A stretch of 64,000 bases of DNA, from contig CP141139.1 in assembly GCA_035236585.1 (NCBI GenBank), positions 20,972,990-21,036,989 on the forward strand, given 5' to 3'. The stretch comes from Warburgia ugandensis (lineage: Eukaryota; Streptophyta; Magnoliopsida; Canellales; Canellaceae). The position numbers and the translations under genes were made by a program. Below are positions 1 to 12,100 of the stretch, in pieces (positions within the stretch are counted from its first letter, which is position 1; each line of letters begins with the position of its first letter). The notes beneath the pieces were generated by a model, which saw only the letters and a list, made by a program, of their open reading frames with translations, searched no databases and was not told the origin of the DNA.

Positions 1-202
1 AATCATCTCCAGCTTCTTAAATATGGCAACCCTTGCGTCAGGTAGCCAGCTGATAAGGGTGAAGTTGAAGATGGTTTTTCTTTTCTACTTGCAAATGAAT
101 ATGCATTTGTATATTAGTTTGTAAGGAAAAAATGAAAATCTTCTTCAGCTTTTTAAAACTACAGCAACCCCAACTATGACATGAATCGAAAACAAAAAAT
201 TT
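1..202 (+). mobile_element. RTE LINE 5'-end fragment
   Basis: This matches the reverse complement of the 5' end of the LINE at 36.6-40.2 kb. It shares the start region (ATGGC-ACCCTTGCGTCAGGT), the AAATGAATATGCATTTGTAT block of the 139-bp 5' repeats, and the CAACCCCAAC-ATGACATGAATCG stretch. Similarity stops near base 195-202, where satellite begins. Only the 5' end is present and the reverse-transcriptase part is missing. That is the opposite of ordinary 5' truncation, so a later deletion or rearrangement probably removed the rest. The left end lies outside the window. Confidence 0.75.
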
Positions 203-3200
203 CTCTTTCTTGTGTAAAATTAGATATTTTGTGTATTTTTTATATTTATACCTCGGCCTTCAAAATAGTTGAATTAAGACTAATTAGTGATAATTAAATG
301 ATTTTTGAAACTAAAATATTCAAAATATAGGGATATGTATACAATTTGTTTTTAAAAATAATTGGAATGTGAAATTGCTCTTTCTTGTGTAAAATTTGAT
401 GTATTGTGCACTTTTTACATTTGTACCCTTGACCTTCAAAATAGTAGAATAAATCCTAATTAGTGATAATTAAGTAATTTTTAAGACTAAAATACTCAAA
501 ATATAGGGATATATATACAATATATCTTTTTAAAAAGTTGGAATATGAAATTGCACTTTCTTGTGTAAAATTAAATACTTTGTGCTTTTTTTCATTTGTA
601 CCATAGACATTCAAACAGTAGAATTATGCAAATTTAGTGATAATTAAGTGATTTCTACTACTAAGATATTCAAAATATAGGGATATGTATACAATATATC
701 TTTAAAAATAGTTAGAATGTGAAATTGCTCTTTCTTCTGTAAAATTAGATATTTTGTGCATTTTTTACATTTGTATCCTAGATTTTCAAAATAGTAGGAT
801 TGAGATAAATTAGTGATAATTAAGTGATTTTCAGGACTAATTGGTTCAAAATATAGGGATATGTATACAATTTAACTTTTAAAACAACTGGAATCTAAAA
901 TTCCTCTTTCTTGTGTAAAATTATATATTTTGTTCTTTTTTGCATTTGAACCCTACACCCTCAAAACATTAGAATTAAGGGATTTCTCAGATTAAAATAT
1001 TCAAAATAGATGGATATGTAAATAATTTATCTTTTAATTTAATTGGAATGTGAAATTTCTCTTTCTTTTACAAAATTAGATATTTTGTGTATTTTTTATA
1101 TTTGTACCTTGGACCTTCAAAATATAGAACTAAGCATAATTAGTGATAATTAAGTGATTTATAAAACTAAAACATTCAAAATATAGGGATATTTATGCAA
1201 TTGGTCTTTTAAAATAATTAGAATCTAAAATTTCTCTCTCTTGTGTAAAATTTCATATTTTGTGCTTTTTTGCATTTGTATTATGGACCTTCAAAATAGT
1301 AGAATTAAGTCAAATTAGTAATAATTAATGGATTTTTATGATTAAAATATTCAAAAAATATGAATATGTATACAATTTATATTTTCAAATAGTTAGAATG
1401 TAAAATTGTTATTTCTTTTGCAATATTAGACATTTTTGCATTTTTTAAATTACTATCCAGGACATCCAAAATAAAAATATTAAGCCTAATTAGTGATAAT
1501 TAAGTAACATCTGGGCCTAAAATATTCAAAATAGAGGGATATATATACAATTTATCTTTTAAAATAGGGGAATGTAAAATTGCTCTTTCTTGTGTAAAAT
1601 TGGATATTTTGTGCATTTTTTACATTTGTAACCTGTACCATTAAAATAGTAGAATTAAGCCTAGTTAGTGATAATTAAGTAATTTCTGAGACTAATATAG
1701 GGATGTGTATACAATTTATATTTTAATAAAGTTGAAATGTGAAATTTCTATTTCCTTTGCAAAATTAGATATTTTTTGTATTTTTTACAATTATACCCTA
1801 GACCTTCAAAATAATAGAATTAAGCCTAATACTGATAATTAAGTGATTTTTAAGACTAAAATATTCAAAATATAGGGATATGTATACAATTTATCTTTTT
1901 ATATAGTTAAAATGTGAAATTGCTCTTTCTTGTGTTATATAAGATATTTTACTCATTTTTTACATTCATACCCTGGACCTCCAAAATAGTAGAATTAAGC
2001 CTAATTAGTGATAATTAAGTGACTTCTAACACTAAAATGTTCAAAATAAGAGTAGGTCCGGTGCACAAAGCTCCCGCCTATGTAGGGTTTGGGGAAGGGG
2101 TGGGCCACAATAGCCTAAAGTAGGCAGCCTCACCTTGCATTTTTGCAAGAGGTTGATTCCACGCCTTGAACCCATGACCTCAAGGTCACATGACAACAAC
2201 TTTTACAATTGCACCAAGGCTTCCCTTCAAAATGTAGGTATATATTTATGACTTGTCTTTTAATATAGTTGGAATTTTAAATTGCTATTTCTTGTGTTAA
2301 GTTAAATATTTTGTGCATTTTTACATTTGTACCCTCGATGTTCAAAATAGAGAATTAAGCCTAATTGGTGATAATTTAAGTCATTTCTATGACTAAAATA
2401 TTTAAAATATAGGGACATGTATACAACTTCACTTTTAATATAGTTGAAATGTGAAATTGCTCTTTCTTGTTTAAAATTAGATAATCCATGTATATTTTAC
2501 ATTTTACAAAGTACCCTAAAAAAAGTAGAATTAGGCCTAATTAGTGACCATTAAGTGATTTTAAGGACTAAAATATTCAAAATATAGGGATATGTCTACA
2601 ATTTATGTTTAAAAATAGTTGGAATGTGAAATTACTCTTCCATGTGTAAAATTAGATATTTTGTGCTTTTTTGCATTTGTACCCTGAACATTCAAAATAG
2701 TAGAATTAAGCCAAATTAGTGATAATTAAGTGATTTATAAGACTAAAATATTAAAAATATAGGGATATGTATATAATTTATCTTTTAATATATTTGAAAT
2801 GTGAAATTACTCTTTCTTTTGCAAATTTAGATATTTTGTTTATTTTTTACATTTGTACTCTCAACCTACAAAATAGTAGATTAACCCTAATTTGTGATGA
2901 TTAAGTGATTTCTAAGATTAAAATATTCAAAATATTTTTATATGTATACAATTTATCTTTTAAAATAGATGGAATGTGAGATTGCTCTTTCATGTGTGAA
3001 ATTAGATATTTTATGCATTTTTTACATTTGTTCCCAATCCTTTAAAATATTAGAATTATACCCAATTAGTGATAACTAAGTGATTTTTATGACTAAAATA
3101 TTAAAAATAAAGGAATATATATATATATACAGTTTATCTTTTAATATAGTTGGAATGTGAAATTGCACTTTCTTATGTGAAATAAGGTATTTTATACATT

Positions 3201-3566
3201 TTTTACATTTGCACCCTCGACCTTCAAAATAGTAGAATTAAGCCTAATAATCACGTGATTACTAAGACGACAATATTCAAAATATAGGGATATTTATAAA
3301 ATTATCTTTTAAAATAGTTAGAATTTGAAATAGCTATTTCATGTGTAAATTTAGATATTTTGTGCATTTTTTATATTTGTACCCTAGACCATTAAAATAG
3401 TAGAATTAAGCTTAATCAGTGATAATTAACTAATTTCTAAGACTAAAATATTCAAAATATAGGGATATGTATATAATTTATCTTTTAATAAATTGGAATG
3501 TGAAATTGCTCTTTCTTGTGTAAAATTAGATATTTTGTGCATTTTTTACATGTGTACCCTAGATCT
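203..3566 (+). repeat. AT-rich ~176-bp satellite, block 1 (plus)
   Basis: About 18 head-to-tail monomers with a period near 176 bp. Landmarks within a monomer, in order: GTAAAATTAGATATTTTGTG, CATTTTTTACATTTGTACCC, TTCAAAATAGTAGAATTAAG, TAGTGATAATTAAGTGATTT, TTCAAAATATAGGGATATGT, ACAATTTATCTTTTAATATA, TGGAATGTGAAATTGCTCTT. I call this orientation plus. Monomers are diverged from one another and several carry small indels. An Au-like SINE interrupts the block at 2048-2225. No coding potential is seen. Confidence 0.93.
2048..2225 (-). mobile_element. Au-like SINE with 8-bp target duplication
   Basis: A 178-bp, clearly less AT-rich insert in the satellite, flanked on both sides by TTCAAAAT (2040-2047 and 2226-2233). 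Read on the minus strand it begins GGGAAGCCTTGGTGCAATTG, contains a tRNA-like A-box region (GCCTTGGTGCAATTG) and a B-box-like GGGTTCAAGGC, and ends near GTGCACCGGACC. Length and sequence resemble the Au SINE family known from many flowering plants, which is copied by RNA polymerase III transcription and LINE-encoded reverse transcription. The family name is from recognition; the insert and its target duplication are visible directly. Confidence 0.85.
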
Positions 3567-3690
3567 TTATTGAACCCACTCAGAAGCACAACAACTTAAA
3601 ATAGAACATATTTAATTAAGCTAAAACTTTTTAGCTAGATCCATAAAAATTGTAGAAAAATATAGCATTATGCAAAATAAAGTATTTTAC

Positions 3691-5521
3691 CTTTCTTAAA
3701 TGAGAGATAGGAGTATTATTGAATATGGAGGTTGTCATGTATCTTAGGACATAATACCCACACTCCCAATTAGACTGTTGTTTAAGACACTGTGCAAAAA
3801 GGACAACAAAAAATAACTCATTATTATCATTTTTAATAATGTAGGTTTAATTAGTGATAACTTAGAGCAAGTAACTATTTCATATACCTTAACATTCTTC
3901 CAAGTGAGTTTTGGTGGTTATAAAGTGTCAGTCACAGGAGCCCAGTCAATCCAAGACCAACAAATTTAAATTTCAAATGCATTATAGATGAATAACAAAT
4001 TACTTATCTATATAAAACACATGAAAAAAAATAAATGCTTTTTTTTTTTTATAATATCTGTGAGGGTAGGACAGATGTGGGCTCTACAAGAATTAAAAAA
4101 GAAAGCATGGCCATCGTGCACATTCAAAACAAGCAACATCAATGAGACCTATAAAGACAATCATATTGATTGTAATGGAAGTTAACAATCCATAAGTAAA
4201 GAATAATCTAGCAAGAAATAAGAAAATTAAAACTTACAACTATTGCAGGGAATCATTAAGCCCTATCCCTAAGAGCAACGAAAGAAGCCAGATAAAATAT
4301 CCTAAATATGCCTCTTGATTGGCCATTGCTCTGCCACTCTAGAAATGATGCCAGGGTCAAGGAATTGGTAAAGAGTACCCTCACCCTCAAAACATCTAGT
4401 CGCATCCTTCAAGAAGCTACATAAAAGAAATAATTATTACATATACCATTAAAATATAACATATAATTAAGTATCAAATGATTTATAAGAAAGTATGTGC
4501 ATATTCCCCATGTAGGAGACAATGTGAGGGTGCTTGAGTTGATCCCATAAGCAAATTTGTAATAGGTCATCTTCCATAAGTGGCACTTCCACAATGTCCT
4601 TGGCAAGCACTCCCCACTTGATTCGTACAAGATTGATTCCCATATCATCATTGATGAGACCATAGATTAACCTTAGGGATCGAGGCATGTTACGTGGGAC
4701 TTCCATATGCTCTTGGGACAGCTACTGTAAAAGATGTAAAAAAATTTAGCTAAATAATATAAATCTATGAAGAAGACCTAATTTATGATGAAAAAACAAA
4801 TCAAAGATATATACAAGTACCTATTCCATTGGTGTAGTAGCCATAGGTGACACTGGAATGGCGATCGATCTTGATGCCACATTTTGTTGATGCTTAACTA
4901 TATATAATTATTAAACAATTGAGGTCTCTAGCTAAAGAATATTGATGAGGAAGGTAGTATAATAAGATACATTGAATGTTACATGTAATTAAAAGAATAA
5001 AGAATAATTTTTTCACATACCTCAAACTCAGTGGAGGTGCGGCTGTGTACAAATGCATTCCAAGCCTCCTGGTCAATGACATCAAAGTAAATGGAAGGCA
5101 CCATGTATAGCCTTAATGGATCGTTGACATTTGGAGCTATGTAATTGCGAACAAGGTACTTCTTCCATTTTCTCCATTGCTCACCAGCCCCTTATAAAGC
5201 ACACATCTTCTTATCATTTGGCACGTCAAAGGTAGACTACAAATTGAAAACATCAAATTACTTATTTGAAAATAAGGAAAGTTATCATGTAAATTATACA
5301 TGTGCTTAATGTTTACATACCTTCACCATTTCCCATATTGAATCTTTTGTCGAGGATTGCACATGTCTCCAATCTTCAAATGTGATAGAAACTATGCTTC
5401 TTACTATATAGTAGAGGAAACTACTATAAGCAGGTGCACTCTCACCAATCTCTTGCCCTCTACTATCGTATTGGATAATTTCTTTAATTCCCTTCAACTT
5501 TCTCTTGATAACCTTTTCCAT
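3691..5521 (-). pseudogene. Transposase_24 (Ptta/En/Spm) with Ulp1-type protease end, pseudogene
   Basis: A multi-exon minus-strand gene. Exon 1 (5521-5321) begins MEKVIKRKLKG and contains IIQYDSRGQEIGE and FEDWRHVQSSTKDSIWEMVK, then a GT donor. Exon 2 (5236-5021) joins in phase 0: STFDVPNDKKMCAL, an in-frame TAA, then GEQWRKWKKYLVRNYI and DVIDQEAWNAFVHSRTS. This is the plant Transposase_24 (Ptta/En/Spm) pattern. Exon 3 lies near 4893-4821 and ends at a TAG. An exon near 4723-4470 (PRSLRLIYGLINDDMG, DIVEVPLMEDDLLQ) and one near 4410-4310 (LYQFLDPGIISRVAEQWPI) resemble the region before plant Ulp1 domains. A 99-bp exon (3789-3691) carries QQSNWECGYYVLRYM, the catalytic-cysteine motif of C48/Ulp1 cysteine proteases. 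I could not find the histidine exon. Internal stops make it a pseudogene. Exon edges are my own reading. Confidence 0.75.
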
Positions 5522-5639
5522 TGTTGTTCACCCTTTGCCCTTTCTGTTTGGAATAGTGCTCAGTTGGCCTCTTGTTCATGCTCTTCAATGTGGCTGTAAT
5601 CTTCAGTTTGATGTTCTTCTCATTGCATCATTACTACAA

Positions 5640-6442
5640 AGAAATACTCAATGATATCAGAACAATGACATAAAAAAGGCTATGTAATTCATTTAAAGAA
5701 ACCAAACCGATGCCCCTGATAAACATAGTTTAAGTAAAAAAATTAATTAAAGAAGACTCCTCCATCCATTCACATAAATATACAATATTTAACATATGTG
5801 ACAAACTAACCTTAAGGATGACAGATAAAGGATGCATTAAAAAGTATTTGCTTGCTTAGTATAGATATTTGTAAAGGGGCGACAAATCCCATAGACCTTT
5901 CACTAGTCTTTAACTCCACTGCTTTGAGTTCACATCTCTTAGTGGGTGTAGGTATTCACAAGTAGTGATAAGCTTAGCTTATGCTAGATCTTCATCTATG
6001 CACATGTGCACAATTCATGTACCAAATTCCATCCAATAAAGTTTATGATTCATGTAAGTTTTGGTTACTTGCATGCTTGAAGTTCATTAAAATTTTGGTT
6101 TTATGATCATGTTTCATGTCTTGAATCACATAAACCATATCATTTCATGCCTTGTTTGATTTAAGTTTCATGAGTATCTTACTTTTGGAATTTTACCTTT
6201 CATGAGTCATACATATTTTCAAGCAGTCCATACACTTTATTTACTTGATTTCTTAAGAACCACTTTAGCTTTTTAGATAGTTTAGTTAATATTTGGTTAG
6301 ATCCCATTCTAGCAAACTTTTATTCCACACATTTCAACCATTTTCTTACTCATGAACCATGTGCACAACTCCATGGGTCATGCACATGGTGATTGGGTGA
6401 TTTGTCTTTAAGTGGTTTATTGTTCCCTTGTTTCATGATATT
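5640..6442. other. AT-rich stretch without a recognised gene
   Basis: About 800 bases between the Transposase_24 gene and the 508-bp tandem repeat. It contains many CATG words (for example around 6020-6200 and 6350-6390) but no convincing exon, RNA gene or satellite monomer. It probably belongs to the CACTA element's non-coding interior. Confidence 0.5.
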
Positions 6443-7467
6443 TTAGCATTACTTGTTTAGTTATTTGTATCATAATTTAGCTTTAGAATGTTTCTTTGTT
6501 TAGTTTTAGAATGTTTTATTTTTAGAAAGTCGTAGGATTAGGAAAGTTTCATTTTTAGCAAGTTTCCTTAATTAAAGCTTCCTAGAATCATTCATTTTAG
6601 TTTAGCATTATTCTTTTAATTTAATGCATGTTAGCTGGGAAAGTTTCTAATTCCATTGGAAATCTTTATTTTAGAAAGTTTCCTTTAGCTTATGTGTCTA
6701 ATTTTATGCATGTTTCTCATTCCATGTTGTTTAAATTCCATGTTTATCAAAGCAATCTTTCTTTAGCTAAGCTAAGCAACTTAAATAAGATCAAATCAAC
6801 TGAAAATTCCTTAAGATTCCTCATGGGTAGACCTCCCTCACATGCAATTATTACTTTGATTTCTGTGCTTGTGAGTAATTTTAAAGCTACACCACCTAGC
6901 CTAAGAGATATTGGTTTTGATTTAACTAGAAAAGCAAATAACATGATAGTTTAGCATTACTTGTTTAGTTATTTGCATCATAGTTTAGCTTTAGAACCTT
7001 TCTTTGTTTAGTTTTAGAGTGTTTTATTTTTAAAAAGTTTTATGATTAGGAAAGTGTTAGTTTAGGAAAGTTTCATTTTTATCAAGTTTCATTAATTAAA
7101 GCTTCCTAGAATCATTCATTTTAGTTTAGCATTATTCTTTTTATTTAATGTATGTTAGTTAGGAAAGTTTCTAATACTATTGGAAATCTTTATTTTTAGA
7201 AAGTTTCCTTTAGCTCATGTTTCTAATTTTATTCATTTTTCTCATTCCATGTTGTTTAAATTTCATGTTTATCAAACTAACCTTATTTTAGCTAAGCTAA
7301 GCAACTTAAATAAGATCAAATCAACTAGAAATTCCTTGAGATTCCTCATGGGATCCACCTCTCTCACATGCTATTATTATTTTGATTTGTGTGCTTGCAA
7401 GTAATTTTAAAGCCACACCACCTAGCCTAAGAGAGATTGGTTTTGATTTAACTAGGAAAGCAAATAA
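6443..7467 (+). repeat. 508-bp tandem duplication
   Basis: Two adjacent copies, 6443-6950 and 6951-7467, begin TTAGCATTACTTGTTTAGTT and end near AAAGCAAATAAC. Copy 2 carries an extra block of about 16 bp near 7045-7060 (GTGTTAGTTTAGGAAA) and scattered substitutions. Both contain shorter internal reiterations of GGAAAGTTTC/AGAAAGTTTC. Small open frames here run along the repeat and do not resemble any protein I know. Confidence 0.85.
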
Positions 7468-7966
7468 CTTGAAAATAGAAACATGCATTGGAGTTACTAG
7501 ATGTTATTACTGACATGTTAAGAAACAAAAGAAAAGAGGAAGCAATTAAGCACCTGTAAGATCATGCTTGTCAGCTTTGATTTTTCTCTAATTGAATACC
7601 TCCAACACTAGGGTTTGCACATGAATAACTTAATTCTACATAAAACCATGAAAATTAGTCATTAAAATCAATCAATAAACAGCAACAACGCACCCCCCTC
7701 CCCAAAACCTAGTTCCCCACCCCTTGCCCAACACCACCCTAGAACCCAGCTCCCCAACCCCCCTCGCCCGCTAGAACCTATCTCCCCTCCTCTTCCTGGC
7801 AGGAACCCAACTCCTGTCCTCACTGGACCCAACTCCCCTCCTCCAACGCTCCCCTCAACCAGCATGATACGTAAGTCCCCTCTTCTCCTCTCCTTCCTTG
7901 TTCCTCATCTCCTCTTCTTTCTTCTCCCTCGATTTTTCTCTATATAAGTCGGGGATGGTGGGAAGT
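7468..7966. other. Non-coding stretch with C-rich tract
   Basis: No gene is recognised. Bases 7681-7860 are strongly C-rich on the plus strand (repeated CCCC/CCAACTCC words), unlike the AT-rich surroundings. They are followed by a pyrimidine-rich run (7876-7935) and a TATA-like CTCTATATAAG near 7940. The order C-rich, pyrimidine-rich, TATA-like could be a remnant promoter or leader, but no transcript-like frame follows on the plus strand. Confidence 0.4.
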
Positions 7967-8950
7967 CTTTTATAATTTTTTATTCAAAATATATACACCT
8001 CTTATGTTAGTACTTCACAATATCTAACAAGTAATACACAATGGAATAGAATTTTTATGATAGTCAACATTGATTCATGGGTTCAAGCATCAAGGTTTAG
8101 GGTAAGGGTTCCAGGTACATACGTAAGTGGTCAAGGTTCAAGATTCAAGTGTTTGGGGTTCAAGTGTTCAGGGAACAAGGTGGGGTTAGGTTAAGGGCTC
8201 AAGGTACTTACTTAAGTGTTCAAGGTTCAAGATTCTAATGTTCAAGCAACAAGGTTCGGGGTTAGAGTTAAGGGCTTAGGGTTAGGGTTCATGGTTGATC
8301 TACACTTAATTAATTTTAAATGAATATATGTATTTGATTAATTTTATGTTAGTACATCACAATATCTAACAATTAATACACAATGAAATGGATTTTTTAT
8401 GATAATAATCGACATTCATTGATGGGTTTAGTCATCAAGGTTCAGGGTTCAAGTGCTCAGGGAATAGTCTTTAGGGTTAGGTTAAGGGCTCAAGGTTAAG
8501 GTTTAGACTAAGGGTTCAGGGTAGGTATGTAAGTGTTCAGGGTTCAAATGTTCAAGGAACAGGGTTCAAGGTTAGAGTTAAGAGCTCAGGGTTAGTTTTC
8601 TTGACACCAAATTCACATAATTCAAACATTTGTAAATTATTATTTAAGAATCAAAGATGTTAAATAATTAATACAGTAAATTTAGGAGGTCTATCTCTTT
8701 TGTTGCTAAATTTGTTATACATAAAGAAGTTGTTTATATGATAAATGACTTTAAAAAAGTACACTTTTAAAGTCGTTTACTAATAAACACTTTTAAAGTC
8801 GTTTACTAATAAATGACTTTAAAAGTATACAACTTTTTATAATTTTTTTATATACACTTTTTATGTTAGTACTTCACAATATCTAACAATAAATACACAA
8901 TGAAACTTCTTTATTATGATAGTCAACATTGATTCATGCATTCTTTGTAC
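7967..8950 (+). repeat. Modular tandem repeat with telomere-like GGGTT words
   Basis: Three units each begin with a conserved module (ATGTTAGTAC-TCACAATATCTAAC, then AATACACAATG) at about 8003, 8347 and 8861, followed by TCAACATTGATTCATG-type sequence. The first two continue into irregular runs of GGTTCAAG, GTTCAGGG, GGGTTAGGGTT and TTAAGGGCTCAAGG (8085-8300 and 8430-8600). Between units 2 and 3 (8735-8835), AAAGTCGTTTACTAATAAA and its inverse TAAATGACTTTAAAAG alternate; the same words occur in the CACTA subterminal zone at 12300-12480. Part of the third unit recurs at 52683-53045. Confidence 0.75.
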
Positions 8951-8956
8951 GTATTG

Positions 8957-8989
<33 letters not shown>

Positions 8990-9048
8990 CTCTGTTTTGG
9001 TCATGAGCTATATGGATTGATAGTGACCTATATATATATATATATATA
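8957..9048. repeat. Paired (TA)n tracts
   Basis: Two TA microsatellites (about 8958-8987 and 9029-9048) flank a 40-base spacer. The outer edges read GTTATATA and TATATAAC, so the whole segment can fold back. It is missing from the duplicate at 53.04 kb, where about 600 bp were lost. Confidence 0.7.
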
Positions 9049-9189
9049 ACAACTGGCTTATATACATATTCCACATACCCCAAAATATATATTGTTTTCA
9101 AACCCAAGCACCTTCCTCACCATTTTCACGCAAATAATCCTCATTCTCACCAAGTAGTGCTTTAATTAGTGGGTTTGTTTTGGTAATAG

Positions 9190-12100
9190 AAGGGTAATTT
9201 ATTTTAGTATCTCCTAAATCATCTTCATCATAAAAATCCCTTGGACAGGATGATAAAAAAATTGATCATCTCTTATCACATTCATCTTATACGTAAAATG
9301 CTTGTTTTGCTTGAGATGCCATAATAAATTGATCATTTTAATAACCGATCTTGTTGAGATCAACCAATGTCAATCAAGGGCATCAGTTTTGAGGCTGTTG
9401 TGTTCCACCCAATCACACTTAAACATAACCACAATTTTGAAAGTATAATCCAAGGCCCAAATCTCTCTTATAACCCCATAATAAATATCATTCACCACTA
9501 TTGGCCTGTTATCCTTTGAACTGGAAAAGAATGTAGCATTGGAAACTAAGCTAACTCTATTTTATTGCACTCTTGAGTTATCACAATCTTTTGTGTAAAA
9601 GTGATAACCATTGATGGCATATTCGACATACTTTATTACTTTTGGTTGTGGTCCCATTGCCATCCAGCCCAAGGTTTCTGATATATCGTTGCCTGTTACT
9701 TCTCACTGATCTTAAATTTGTGTATATTCATAGTAAATAGGATTAAGTAAGATTAATGTATACATATATACATATATATAATGTAGTTTTTTAATTAATA
9801 TTAAGTGAGAATTCTTTTATTTTACCTTCTTACGCAGCCAATTATTGAAAGTGCGACAATGTTCAAATTGTAGCCACTTTGTTTTCTTTGTGTAACTTGG
9901 ATTCTTTGCCTTGAGTACATCCATGTGTTCACAACGTACACACTGACAAATTAATAGAGTAATAAAAAAATGTAATTAACTATCACCAATTAAATTTTAC
10001 ATAAGTGCATGAATGATCAACTTAATGTATGGTTGGACTTCATTAACATTTCGCAGCACACAAAAATGCACCTGGTCTCATTCTTTATAGTCAACGGTCG
10101 ATCCATGACCACTCGATAGAGGTTTGCCAACCTTAGGATCATGAAATGAAACTGATTATTTCTTTCTTAGGATTTCAATGGCATCCACTCTTGCTAAGCA
10201 CTCTGTGCAAAACTCCACTACTTCCTCTGCACTGTAACATTCAGCTATACACCCCTTTGGTTAGTTGTGATTACGTACATACCCTTTTAAAATTGTCATG
10301 TAACTCTCAAATAGATACATCCATCACAAGTAAACTGGCCCACAGAGTGTGACATCATCAATGAGGTGCACTATTACCATGATGTCAAAGAAGAACAGTG
10401 GGAAGATTGTCTCAAGCTCACATAAAGTTGTCACTAGATGACCTTGAATTTCTTATAATTTTGAAACATCCACCACTTTCTTGCACAAAGCATTAAAGTA
10501 GCATAATTTTGTAATAGCTCCCCTAACTTTGTTCGATAACATCTAACGTATTGCCATTGGCAGTAGTTATTGCATTAATGCATGGAAATCATGGGACGTC
10601 ATCCCCAATAATTTTAGCTCTTCCATGGAAACAATGTTTTTAAAGTTTGAAGAGTAGCTGTCTAGGACTTTGAGCTCGAACAAGGTTTTACACATTATTC
10701 TCCTCTCCTCTTTATTGAGAGTATAATTTGCCTTAGGTAGGTATGTTCCTTGACTGTCCCTATCCTCAGGTGCAACCTGCTCTTCAAACCCATGTTCATA
10801 AGATCCATTTGAGCTGCAAGTCCATCCTTTATTTTTCCTAGGATATTAAGCAAGGTACCGGTCAAGCTTCTTTCAGACACATTCTCCTCAATGTGCATGA
10901 CATCAAGCACATGGTGTATATGCAGTGATTTTTAGTATGGTAGATGAAGGAATATTGATTCCTTCTTCCAACAACTTTTACAATTACTTTCGCCTGCACT
11001 TTTACTTGATTTCTTCTTTTCCCACAAGATATTAATGTTTTCAACCTGTTCTAATACCTAATGTCTTGTCAACGTCTTTGGAGGTGTCCTTATCTCCGCA
11101 CCCCTGCTAAATTCTCCCTTCCTAAAACGGTCATGCGCAAGCATCTTTTGTGCCCAAGGAATGCCATTTTCCTACCATGTTTAAGTTGTATACCACATGT
11201 TTGATCACTATAGATAGCACAAGCATTGTATCCATTCACAGTGCATCCAGTCTAACTATTGTACATAGAAGTAGCTTATTGTCCACAAAAGTATAGGTTT
11301 TATGGTGAATGACTCTTTCCTGTATGCATTGTATGCTTCAATGCCCACATCCCATAATGTCTTAAGATCATCAATTAAGGGAGACAAGTACACGTCAATG
11401 TCATTCCCTGGCTACTTTGGACACGATACCAACATAGTTAGCATCATGAACTTCCTCTTCATGCATAGAGATGGTGGAATGTTGTAGCAAACTAATATAA
11501 TTAGAACCATGAGAATTAATCCGTTCTACAGATAATGGTAGTCGTAGGTTTCTAGATTCTTCATCAAAATTAGGCTACATGAAGTCTATGAGTTTCCATG
11601 CTGAGCATTCTACTGGATGGCGTGAAAAGCTACCAGCTACTCTATCATTGGCATGCCACACTAATTTCTTCGCTATTTCTATTATACAAAAAATTCTTTT
11701 GAACCTTAGAATAGGTGGGGAGTACCATAAAACCTTTGTAGGAACGCCTATAAATGTCTCAATCATTAACTTTCATCTTGGTTGTCCACAAGTTGGGCAT
11801 GTAGTTTTATTATTGTGCTCCTCTTATACAAGATACAGTCATTAGGACACACATATATCTTCTCATAGTGCAGTCATGATTTTCTTTGCCTCCCATGTGG
11901 ACCTCACCAATTTATTATCCTTCGGTAGCATCTTACCCACAACTTTCAAGGCTTTTGCAAAACTTTGATTTGAAAATTCAAATCTTGATTTCACATTGTA
12001 AAGTTCTACTACTGTGGACAACTTGGTATAATCTTTACACTCAGGGTACAACAACTCATCGGCTTCCTCTAATGTAGTATGAAATTGTTCGAGGTCATCT

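Noticed and set aside
3567..3600. Left CACTA terminus at CACTCAGAAGC (3578)
   Set aside because: It does not match the right terminus CACTATTACACATGCG and has no flanking duplication.
3988..4185. Plus-strand 65-codon frame
   Set aside because: It overlaps the antisense of the Ulp1-type gene and has no recognisable content.
7668..7865. Gly-rich minus-strand frame
   Set aside because: A reading of the C-rich tract with no supporting start context or similarity.
8085..8600. Interstitial telomere
   Set aside because: Only isolated TTTAGGG-like words, no perfect heptamer run.
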